This document shows positions 16,479 through 23,495 of a DNA stretch of 24,322 nucleotides, one piece after another. A model generated the notes under the pieces. That model ran no database searches, was not told the origin of the DNA, and worked only from the letters and a program-made list of their open reading frames with translations. Numbering within the stretch: the first letter of the stretch is position 1; each line of letters begins with the position of its first letter. The DNA comes from GCA-2732805 sp964516605 (GTDB lineage: Bacteria; Pseudomonadota; Gammaproteobacteria; Coxiellales; Coxiellaceae), in assembly GCA_964516605.1 (NCBI GenBank), contig CAZFAA010000018.1:1-24322 (forward strand). The letters run 5' to 3'. A program made the position numbers and the translations under genes.

Positions 16479-16530
16479 ATATTATTGGGTGCAGATATTG
16501 CGGTGGGGTCATTTTACGGTTGAATGAGCA

Positions 16531-17835
16531 CTAAATTGAGCTCTTAATAAACCCCTCAATCTGATACAATGCCACCCATTGTATCGGATGATTTTTTTGC
16601 GCTGATTGTTCGGATACCACAATACCATAGGCGGAATGTGAATGAGATTGTAAAAAAGAATGCAGGCTCTTATAAGAGCCCTTCTTTCCAGATTTCACTT
16701 CAATTGGCAGAATATCGTGATTATGTGATACCACAAAATCCACTTCAGCATTACTGCTTTTACTTTCGCGATGCCAATAATATAAAGTGGCTTGCTGTTG
16801 TCGATCTTGGTACGCTATTAATTCCTGTGCAACAAATTGCTCGGCTATGCCACCTAATGTATTCACTTCAAGCGGCGCACTCATCCACGCCGTTAAATCC
16901 AATCCCAATAACCGTTGTGCAAGACCAACATCAAAGAAAAAAACTTTGTAAAATTTTTCATTGATGCCACCTGCTAAAGGCAGGCCTTGTGCACTGGTAT
17001 GATAGCAAATATGCGCAATATCAGCTTGAGCCAGAAGATGTAATGCCTCTTTTAAAGTAGCCGCTCGCTGTGTTGAATCCACATGAACATATTTGAATTT
17101 ATTGCCAAGTTGCAAAGGAATATACGTAAATAAACGATCGACTTTATCAATGAGCCGAATACTTGCGTATTTTAAAAAATCTTGTTTGTAAGCCGTAATA
17201 AGATGATCTTGAATAGTCAAACACTCTTGTGGACTCTGATTTTTTTGCCATGCAGCAACAACAGCCGGCATGCCACCAAGCCAACAATATAATTTAACTA
17301 ACTCCAGCAACGGTTCATGTAAGGTCGTGGCACGTGGGTATTCTTCTACAAGATGCGCACGCCATGCAGCATGTCCAATTGCTTCTAAAAATTCGCCAAA
17401 GGACAGAGGGTAAAGGTGGGCAAACGCAACGCGACCAACCGGAATCCCTACTTTATTGACAGCAAATTTAACCAAAGAGCCTGCAGCAATAACATGAACC
17501 TCTGGCGCTTCTTCATAAAAATAACGCAAGGCCGTCAGGGCTTTTTCACAACATTGAATTTCATCAATAAAAATAAGTGTTCTACCAGGAATTACGTCTT
17601 GCTGAGTAAATAAGGTAATTTGACGCAGCACTGTATTGGCATCCAAGTTACCTGCAAAAATTTGCGCGTAGGTTTGCATTTTTTCTAAATTCAATTCAAT
17701 AAAAAAATCGAATTCTTTCGAGAATTCACGTATGAGCCAGGATTTACCTACCTGACGCGCCCCCTGAATTAAGAGTGGCCGGCGATTCGGGTCGTGTTTC
17801 CAGGAAAGTAGATGTTGGTATAAATCACGTTTCAT
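16531..17835 (-). CDS. AAA-type ATPase with DUF4143 C-terminal domain
   Basis: Member of the widespread AAA_14/DUF4143 family, whose role is not established. Walker A is GARQVGKS (25-32), Walker B LIFIDEIQ with D91/E92, and a sensor-like AAGS is at 117-120. The C-terminal DUF4143 part carries E364-x-D366 and E379-V-K381 (AEVDFVV and PIEVKSG), resembling the metal-binding core of PD-(D/E)xK nucleases. Length 434 is typical. No clear ribosome binding site is seen beyond a GGGG run (CGAGGGGTG) about 6-10 nt before the ATG. It stands alone, convergent with the Cys-rich gene, and is preceded by an unusual repeat array. Such genes are often horizontally acquired. Confidence 0.93.
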   Translation of the reverse strand: MKRDLYQHLLSWKHDPNRRPLLIQGARQVGKSWLIREFSKEFDFFIELNLEKMQTYAQIFAGNLDANTVLRQITLFTQQDVIPGRTLIFIDEIQCCEKALTALRYFYEEAPEVHVIAAGSLVKFAVNKVGIPVGRVAFAHLYPLSFGEFLEAIGHAAWRAHLVEEYPRATTLHEPLLELVKLYCWLGGMPAVVAAWQKNQSPQECLTIQDHLITAYKQDFLKYASIRLIDKVDRLFTYIPLQLGNKFKYVHVDSTQRAATLKEALHLLAQADIAHICYHTSAQGLPLAGGINEKFYKVFFFDVGLAQRLLGLDLTAWMSAPLEVNTLGGIAEQFVAQELIAYQDRQQQATLYYWHRESKSSNAEVDFVVSHNHDILPIEVKSGKKGSYKSLHSFLQSHSHSAYGIVVSEQSAQKNHPIQWVALYQIEGFIKSSI

Positions 17836-18124
17836 TGCGACACCCCTCGATTAATAGCCTTGCATTTTATCATAAATATGTTTTTTTAACCTTGTATTTT
17901 GTCATAAAAATGATTTTTTTACCCTGTAAAATATCAGTTTTTTTATAACATTTTGATTTATAATAAAAATACTATATTTCTTTAAGGCTAAATCTCATCT
18001 GCAATACAATTTATCTCTATCAAATTTATGCATTCACAAAGTCAGCGCCAAATACCAATCGCCACTGCGCACTTTATCACGCACTTGTTCGCATCTTGAA
18101 GCGTGATGGGTATATAATGCTGCA
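17836..18124. other. 289-bp A+T-rich divergent spacer between the ATPase gene and dsbD
   Basis: Much richer in A+T than its surroundings over 17858-17990. It contains the 32-bp-period repeats next to the ATPase gene, an isolated TATAAT at 17959-17964 without a matching -35, and at the right end the inverted repeat that spans the dsbD start. I see no gene in it. Confidence 0.5.
17858..17940. repeat. Three degenerate 32-bp-spaced repeats upstream of the ATPase gene
   Basis: Copies begin at 17858, 17890 and 17922. The first two share CCTTGnATTTTnTCATAAA, and the third is degenerate (CCCTGTAAAATATCAG). The period of 32 bp is about three helical turns, so all copies face the same side of the DNA. 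On the minus strand copy 1 contains TATGAT, a good -10 for the ATPase gene. This suggests operator sites or tandem promoters. Confidence 0.5.
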
Positions 18125-18148
18125 ATGGATGATTTACGCTTCAAGATG
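18092..18148 (+). promoter_or_regulatory. Perfect 12-bp inverted repeat around the dsbD -10 and start codon
   Basis: CATCTTGAAGCG (18092-18103) and CGCTTCAAGATG (18137-18148) are exact reverse complements with a 33-nt spacer. The spacer contains a perfect TATAAT (18113-18118) and the first dsbD ATG (18125). No -35 is found at normal spacing. It could be a repressor site over the promoter or, if transcription starts further upstream, an RNA hairpin covering the start. Confidence 0.5.
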
Positions 18149-19927
18149 ATGACTCTGCTAACCCTACTTATGCTTGGGTTTTTTAACATCATTCACGCAA
18201 CACCGCGCACCTTACTCTCTCAAAATCCAGTATTTGAATTTACGGCCACCGCGAAAGATTATCAAACGGTGGTGTTGAAGTGGCGTATCGCACCTGGAAA
18301 TTACCTCTACCGCGATCGCTTTGTCATTCGCGCTGTAAAACCACAAACCATGCATCTGGCACCACCGATTTTACCGCCCAATTTTATTGAAAAAGAATTC
18401 CCACCGCTGGGTCGTTTTGCTGTATATGAGAAGAATCTCTATATTATTCAACCCATTCTCAATTCCAATCGCCAACACATTACATTACAGGTCCAATACC
18501 AAGGCTGTTCTAATGAGGGTACATGTTACCCACCCATCACAACCATGGTATCTATTGATTTAAGTGGTGATTACATGCGACCTGTTACAGGTATTGAAAT
18601 GGATGCGCCACCGCCAATCACACCACCTGCAAAAAGCAGCGCTGGCATCGTCAATCCACAAAATCAAATTGCTGGCCTTTTTTTCACAAAAAGCACCACA
18701 AGCCTGCTCATGAGTTTTTTTATTTTCGGAATACTGATTTCATTTACGCCTTGCGTGTTGCCGATGGTTCCAATTTTATCGAGCATCATTATCGGACAAG
18801 GTAAATTATCCTATGCACGCTCTTTTTTATTATCGTTACTATACGTGCTTGGTATGGCGATTACGTATGCACTGGCCGGCATTATTTTTGGGTTCGTAGG
18901 CAGTAGCATTCAAGCCAGTTTGCAACAACCTTGGCTCATCAGTATTTTCGTTGCACTTTTTATTGCGATGGCTTTATCGTTATTTGGTTTATACGATTTG
19001 CAATTACCCTCTGCATGGCATAACAAATTAGCCAATCTCGGCAAAAATCAACACCACGGCACACTACTGGGTGTGCTGGTGATGGGTGTGTGCTCAACGC
19101 TCGTGTTATCACCGTGTGTCACACCACCCTTGGTCGGCGTGCTCGCTTATATCAGTCAAAGTGGCCATGCAACATTCGGTGGTGTTGCGCTCTTTATAAT
19201 GGGTCTTGGCATGGGGCTGCCATTATTATTAATCGGCACGTTCGGGCCTCGTTTATTGCCGCATACAGGCGAGTGGATGATTGCAATTAAACAATTCATG
19301 GGCGTGCTCATGCTCGCTGTCGCCATTTGGATGCTAGCACGGATTATTCCCGATGCTGTCACGATGTGGTTCTGGGGGCTGTTGTTTTTGGGTTACGGTG
19401 TTGCGCTAGGTGCTCTGTCCACCGTACGAGGTCATTTGAAATACCTGCAAAAAACAATTGGATTAGCGCTGTTTATGTATGGCCTGATCGTAATCGTGGG
19501 TGCTACGCTTGGTAATACCAATCCTTTAAAACCCTTAGCTTCCTCATCTTGCTCTACCCAACACACAACATTAAAATTCATTCCTGTACGCAGTATTGAT
19601 GACCTATACCGCCTGATGAACTCACCTCAAAACCAAAACAAACCCATCTTACTCGATTTTTATGCTGATTGGTGTATGGCGTGCAAAGAAATGGAAGCCA
19701 CTGTGTTCAACAGAGCCGATGTCACAGCCGCATTGGATCATTTTTTAGTATTACGTGCCGATGTCACGCAAAATAATATGACCGATAAAATACTGCTGCG
19801 CCATTTTGGCGTGATTGCACCACCAACTATTTTATTTTTTGATACGACTCATCATGAAGTGAAATCATTGCGTGTGGTGGGAATGATTAAAGCCAATGCT
19901 CTGCTTAAACGAATTCAAGCGATGTGA
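18125..19927 (+). CDS. dsbD: Thiol:disulfide interchange protein DsbD
   Basis: Carries electrons from cytoplasmic thioredoxin across the inner membrane to keep periplasmic DsbC/DsbG and cytochrome maturation proteins reduced. All three cysteine pairs are present: C128/C134 in the periplasmic alpha domain (GCSNEGTCYPP), C210 and C331 in the eight-helix membrane domain (FTPCVLPMVP; SPCVTPPL), and C517/C520 in the thioredoxin-like gamma domain (ADWCMACKEME). Length 600 is normal. A signal peptide covers about residues 1-25. The start is uncertain: the ATG at 18125 has no ribosome binding site, and ATG codons at 18146 and 18149 would also leave a signal peptide. Confidence 0.96.
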   Translation: MDDLRFKMMTLLTLLMLGFFNIIHATPRTLLSQNPVFEFTATAKDYQTVVLKWRIAPGNYLYRDRFVIRAVKPQTMHLAPPILPPNFIEKEFPPLGRFAVYEKNLYIIQPILNSNRQHITLQVQYQGCSNEGTCYPPITTMVSIDLSGDYMRPVTGIEMDAPPPITPPAKSSAGIVNPQNQIAGLFFTKSTTSLLMSFFIFGILISFTPCVLPMVPILSSIIIGQGKLSYARSFLLSLLYVLGMAITYALAGIIFGFVGSSIQASLQQPWLISIFVALFIAMALSLFGLYDLQLPSAWHNKLANLGKNQHHGTLLGVLVMGVCSTLVLSPCVTPPLVGVLAYISQSGHATFGGVALFIMGLGMGLPLLLIGTFGPRLLPHTGEWMIAIKQFMGVLMLAVAIWMLARIIPDAVTMWFWGLLFLGYGVALGALSTVRGHLKYLQKTIGLALFMYGLIVIVGATLGNTNPLKPLASSSCSTQHTTLKFIPVRSIDDLYRLMNSPQNQNKPILLDFYADWCMACKEMEATVFNRADVTAALDHFLVLRADVTQNNMTDKILLRHFGVIAPPTILFFDTTHHEVKSLRVVGMIKANALLKRIQAM

Positions 19928-19931
19928 CAGC

Positions 19932-20417
19932 ATGTTTTACGATGTAACTCATTTTCCTTTTACTAAAGAGCTTGAAGCCAATTGGACAGTCATTCGTGAT
20001 GAATACCAAGCTCTGGATCCCAAGCAACTCCTCAAAGCACCCTGGGAAGATCTGTACAATAAATCGTGGGACATTTACACGCTCTTTGCTAAAGAACACA
20101 AATTTAAATTACACTGCGCACAATTACCTCAAACCACTGCGCTCATCGAACTGATCCCCGGTCTTTATAATGCTGGCTTTTCAGTACTAGGCCCCCATAG
20201 CCACATCAAACCTCATGTTGGTTACACTCATGATGTACTGCGTTGCCATTTAGGTCTGATCGTTCCTCCTGATTGCGCCATCCGTGTTGATCAGACAACC
20301 CGGGCTTGGCAGGAGGGAAAGTGCCTTATTTTTGATGATATGTTCGAGCACGAAGCCTGGAACCACAGTGACGCATCACGCGTTATTCTGATCCTCGATC
20401 TGCTCAAACAAGGGTAA
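19932..20417 (+). CDS. Aspartyl/asparaginyl beta-hydroxylase-family dioxygenase
   Basis: Predicted Fe(II)/2-oxoglutarate-dependent hydroxylase of the AspH/LpxO fold, 161 residues from the ATG at 19932. The iron-binding His dyad is seen as H106 in RCHLGLIVP and H140 in FDDMFEHEAWN. R150 (SRVILILD) fits the 2-oxoglutarate contact. It has no membrane segment, unlike LpxO, so a soluble cytoplasmic enzyme is likely; whether the substrate is protein, peptide or lipid is unknown. The start lies 4 nt after the dsbD stop without a good ribosome binding site, pointing to translational coupling. An upstream in-frame start inside dsbD is less likely. Confidence 0.88.
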   Translation: MFYDVTHFPFTKELEANWTVIRDEYQALDPKQLLKAPWEDLYNKSWDIYTLFAKEHKFKLHCAQLPQTTALIELIPGLYNAGFSVLGPHSHIKPHVGYTHDVLRCHLGLIVPPDCAIRVDQTTRAWQEGKCLIFDDMFEHEAWNHSDASRVILILDLLKQG

Positions 20418-20562
20418 CCTGACCTTCATTTCCCATAATATGACACTAAAAGTCACGATCTGGCGGCTAACTATCAATATCATGTGAAATTACCTAGACT
20501 TTAGGGGATTTGTTGGGCAGAATGATTCATCCTCTGCAAAAAAACGGGCGGAATTGAGCGAA

Positions 20563-21006
20563 ATGGCTACTATACTCGTCATTAACGGTCCTAATCTTAA
20601 TCTATTGGGTACGAGAGAACCACAAATTTACGGCTCTAAGACGTTACCAGCCATTATGGAGCAATTAGCTGCAGATGCGAGCAAGTTAGGCTATAAATTA
20701 CTGCATTTTCAATCTAATTCAGAATCAGATTTGGTTGAAACAATCCAACAAGCTCAAGATAAAGTGGATTTTATTATCATTAATCCGGCAGCACTAACCC
20801 ATACCAGTATCGCGCTACGTGATGCGTTATTAGCGGTCGCCATTCCATTCATTGAAGTGCACTTAAGCAACCCCCAGGCACGCGAAAAATTCAGGGCTAA
20901 ATCCTATTTTTCCGATATTGCTGTTGGCACCATTTGTGGGTTTGCAGATTTCGGTTACGAGCTCGCACTGCTCGCGGCAACTAACCAGTTAAACAAAAGG
21001 ACATGA
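20563..21006 (+). CDS. aroQ: 3-dehydroquinate dehydratase, type II
   Basis: Third step of the shikimate pathway. The start is the ATG at 20563 (147 residues, normal for type II), with GAG 4-5 nt upstream; the in-frame TTG three codons earlier is less likely. Active-site elements are INGPNLNLLGTREP with the flexible-loop Tyr at about residue 23, INPAALTHTSIALRDAL with the substrate-binding Asn, and IEVHLSNPQAREKFR with the catalytic His and lid Arg. It is 1 nt from accB, the arrangement also seen in Pseudomonas. Confidence 0.97.
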   Translation: MATILVINGPNLNLLGTREPQIYGSKTLPAIMEQLAADASKLGYKLLHFQSNSESDLVETIQQAQDKVDFIIINPAALTHTSIALRDALLAVAIPFIEVHLSNPQAREKFRAKSYFSDIAVGTICGFADFGYELALLAATNQLNKRT

Positions 21007-21007
21007 T

Positions 21008-21472
21008 ATGGATACTCGTAAAATTAGAAAATTAATTGAGTTGGTCAAAGAAACAGGTATCGGCGAGCTCGAAGTAACCTCTGGTGAAGAGTCAGTACGC
21101 ATCAGCTGCCAAATGACAGTAGCCGCAGCACCCGCACCGCAAATGGTGACTGCAACAACAGCCCCCACGGTTCCTGCTGCGCAGGTGAGCCAGCAAGAGT
21201 CGCTTGCAGCAAAACCAGTGCAACCCAATGGGCATAACGTAAAATCTCCCATGGTTGGCACCACATATCTGGCGGCAACACCAGGGGCCAAACCATTTGT
21301 GTCCGTTGGGCAACGCGTCGAAATCGGTGATACGTTATGCTTAATTGAAGCAATGAAAATGTTTAATAAAATTGAGGCGGATGTTGCTGGCATTATCAGT
21401 GCACGACTTATCGAAAACGGCACACCGGTTGAATACGATCAACCTTTATTTATTATCGATGTGGATGAATAA
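21008..21472 (+). CDS. accB: Biotin carboxyl carrier protein of acetyl-CoA carboxylase
   Basis: Carries biotin between the carboxylase and transferase halves of acetyl-CoA carboxylase, the first step of fatty acid synthesis. The biotinylated lysine is K117 in CLIEAMKMFNKIEA. The protruding thumb of the AccB type is visible before it (PGAKPFVSVGQ). The N-terminal helix (about 1-35) that binds AccC is followed by an Ala/Pro/Thr linker (36-75). Length 154 is normal. Its ATG is 1 nt after the aroQ stop, with AAAGGA inside the aroQ end serving as ribosome binding site. Confidence 0.98.
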   Translation: MDTRKIRKLIELVKETGIGELEVTSGEESVRISCQMTVAAAPAPQMVTATTAPTVPAAQVSQQESLAAKPVQPNGHNVKSPMVGTTYLAATPGAKPFVSVGQRVEIGDTLCLIEAMKMFNKIEADVAGIISARLIENGTPVEYDQPLFIIDVDE

Positions 21473-21479
21473 ATAAAGC

Positions 21480-21596
21480 AATTTACGTAGGAAATTACGG
21501 CCTATCATGAGGGAGTCCAGAAGAGCAACTTCATGATAAACTCCCCCTCATATAAAAATAATTTCTGTAGCAAATTGCGGTATATGGAGTAACACT
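21480..21596 (+). promoter_or_regulatory. Structured accB-accC spacer with a diverged direct repeat
   Basis: The spacer is 124 bp, long for this gene pair. Two diverged copies, 21480-21504 and 21560-21584, share AATTTnnGTAGnAAATTnCGG and lie 80 bp apart. Between them are two competing hairpins: ATCATGA (21504-21510) with TCATGAT (21531-21537), or ATGAGGGAGT (21507-21516) with ACTCCCCCTCAT (21540-21551, 2-nt bulge). They share 21507-21510 and cannot form together. This may be attenuation, RNA processing or a degraded insertion. Confidence 0.4.
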
Positions 21597-22946
21597 ATGT
21601 TTGAAAAAATTTTAATTGCAAACCGCGGTGAAATCGCACTACGTGTATTGCGCGCCTGCAAAGAGATGGGCATTAAAACAGTTGCCGTATACTCCACTGC
21701 TGACAGAGATTTAATGCATGTGCGCTTAGCGGATGAAGCGGTGTGCATTGGGCCTGCTAATTCAAAAGACAGCTACTTGAATATTCCGGCCGTGATCAGT
21801 GCCGCTGAAGTAGGACACGCTGACGCCATTCACCCAGGCTACGGCTTTCTAGCTGAAAATGCTGATTTTGCAGAGCAAGTTGAACGGGGTGGTTTTGTTT
21901 TTATTGGACCAAGCCCCGATACCATTAACCTCATGGGTAATAAAGTTTCCGCTATTAAAACCATGAAAGAAGCGGGTATTCCCTGCATACCCGGATCCGA
22001 TGGCGCCTTACCTAATGATGATGACTACAATCTGGAGTTAAGTCGCAAAATTGGCTACCCCCTCATTATCAAAGCATCTGGCGGTGGCGGTGGACGCGGT
22101 ATGCGCGTTGTACGCAAAGAAGAAGACCTCTTAAGCAGTATCGCGACCACTCGCACTGAAGCAGGGGCGGCATTTGGTAACGATGAATTGTATATGGAAA
22201 AGTTTCTGGAAAATCCACGTCACATTGAGATTCAAGTTTTAGGGGATGGTCAGGGGCACGCCGTGCATTTAGGTGAACGCGATTGCTCAATGCAGCGTCG
22301 CCATCAAAAAGTACTCGAAGAAGCTCCAGCACCTGGCATCACAGCAGAGCAACGTGCGCGCATTGGTAAACAATGTGTGGAGGCGTGCATTGCGATTAAC
22401 TACAAAGGCGCTGGTACATTTGAGTTTCTTTATGAAAATGGTGATTTTTATTTTATTGAAATGAACACACGCATTCAGGTTGAACACCCCGTCACAGAAC
22501 TGATTACTGATATAGATATCATTAAAGAGCAAATTCGCATTGCAGCGGGTATTCCACTGCGCTTTAAACAAGAAGATATTACATTTAAAGGCCACGCCAT
22601 TGAATGCCGCATCAATGCAGAAGATCCTAAAACATTTATGCCTTGCCCTGGAACGATTGAGCAATTTCACGCACCCGGTGGCTTTGGCGTGCGCATCGAT
22701 TCACACATCTATAACGGTTATCGTGTACCGCCTTATTATGATTCAATGATCGGTAAAATTATCGCTCGCGGTAGCACACGTGAAGAAGCCTTAAACAAAA
22801 TGAATAATGCACTGACTGAAACGGTGATCGAAGGAATTAAAACCAACCTGCCACTGCAACAAAAAATTATTAACGATAAAAATTTTCGCCAGGGTGGGAT
22901 GAATATTCATTATCTTGAAAAAATGTTGGCTGAAGAAAAACAATAA
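21597..22946 (+). CDS. accC: Biotin carboxylase subunit of acetyl-CoA carboxylase
   Basis: ATP-dependent carboxylation of the biotin on AccB. At 449 residues it is the same length as E. coli AccC and collinear with it. The N-terminal biotin-carboxylase domain opens MFEKILIANRGEIALRVLRA. The ATP-grasp glycine loop is KASGGGGGRGMRVV. The segment RDCSMQRRHQKVLEEAPAP and the catalytic core FIEMNTRIQVEHPVTE (metal-binding Glu and catalytic Arg) are intact. GGAG is correctly spaced before the ATG. It follows accB after the structured spacer at 21480-21596. Confidence 0.99.
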   Translation: MFEKILIANRGEIALRVLRACKEMGIKTVAVYSTADRDLMHVRLADEAVCIGPANSKDSYLNIPAVISAAEVGHADAIHPGYGFLAENADFAEQVERGGFVFIGPSPDTINLMGNKVSAIKTMKEAGIPCIPGSDGALPNDDDYNLELSRKIGYPLIIKASGGGGGRGMRVVRKEEDLLSSIATTRTEAGAAFGNDELYMEKFLENPRHIEIQVLGDGQGHAVHLGERDCSMQRRHQKVLEEAPAPGITAEQRARIGKQCVEACIAINYKGAGTFEFLYENGDFYFIEMNTRIQVEHPVTELITDIDIIKEQIRIAAGIPLRFKQEDITFKGHAIECRINAEDPKTFMPCPGTIEQFHAPGGFGVRIDSHIYNGYRVPPYYDSMIGKIIARGSTREEALNKMNNALTETVIEGIKTNLPLQQKIINDKNFRQGGMNIHYLEKMLAEEKQ

Positions 22947-22955
22947 ACATCGAAG

Positions 22956-22996
22956 ATTGGGAGCCAAAAATTGAGAATCCGTTTTCAGCTCCCAAT
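22956..22996. terminator. Hairpin between convergent accC and the lipoprotein gene
   Basis: ATTGGGAGC (22956-22964) pairs perfectly with GCTCCCAAT (22988-22996) across a 23-nt loop in which AAAA and TTTT may extend the pairing. There is no T-run after the stem on either strand, so it may act as a weak terminator or as a 3'-end stabiliser. Confidence 0.4.
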
Positions 22997-23001
22997 ATCA
23001 T

Positions 23002-23394
23002 TTAATAACCACTGCTACTCATATCGCTATCTGAATTATTCTTGACGCTTGCTGCCACACCCATATCTGAAACCGTGCGACGACCAATAGCCCTGACTAA
23101 TGGATCACTGGAAGCAGCAAACTGGCCGGCTGACCCCCAATACAATAATTGATTGTGCTGATAAGCTAAATAGTCTGCATTTGGACCCACCCCATAAACC
23201 TGCACCTGAATTGGATGACCATGCACTGTCATCGACAAATGCTCAACCGGTGTACTGGATACCACTTGTGACACAGCCTCTGGCGTCATGCCGCGTTGTA
23301 ACGCGTTCAGCTGTGAACCACCAATATGACCCGACCCACAGGCCGTTAACAAACACACTGCCGCCACAACGCAGAATGATTTCACTGTACGCAT
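23002..23394 (-). CDS. Small outer-membrane lipoprotein, possibly BamE/SmpA-like
   Basis: A 130-residue lipoprotein. The start at ATG 23394 is fixed by a strong AGGAGGA 6-7 nt upstream, in preference to an ATG at 23439. The signal peptide ends in lipobox LTAC with C19 lipidated, followed by Gly, so outer-membrane sorting is expected. The region LNALQRGMTPEAVSQVVSST, with a later strand pair YLAYQHNQLLYWGS, resembles the helix-turn and beta layout of the BamE/SmpA fold; this is inference from pattern only. The tail is Ser/Asp-rich. It interrupts the common accC-prmA order on the opposite strand and is divergent from prmA. Confidence 0.8.
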   Translation of the reverse strand: MRTVKSFCVVAAVCLLTACGSGHIGGSQLNALQRGMTPEAVSQVVSSTPVEHLSMTVHGHPIQVQVYGVGPNADYLAYQHNQLLYWGSAGQFAASSDPLVRAIGRRTVSDMGVAASVKNNSDSDMSSSGY

Positions 23395-23495
23395 ATTTAT
23401 TCCTCCTGGATGCATTGAAATGTTAAAAACGTTCATCATCTTAACATCTGTCGCTGACGTTTTACACTCACCTTTAAAATTGATACCATCTGCCG

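Noticed and set aside
17858..17940. CRISPR-like appearance of the 32-bp-period repeats.
   Set aside because: Only three units. The spacers between conserved cores are short, A/T-rich and similar to one another, repeats are imperfect, and no cas gene is nearby.
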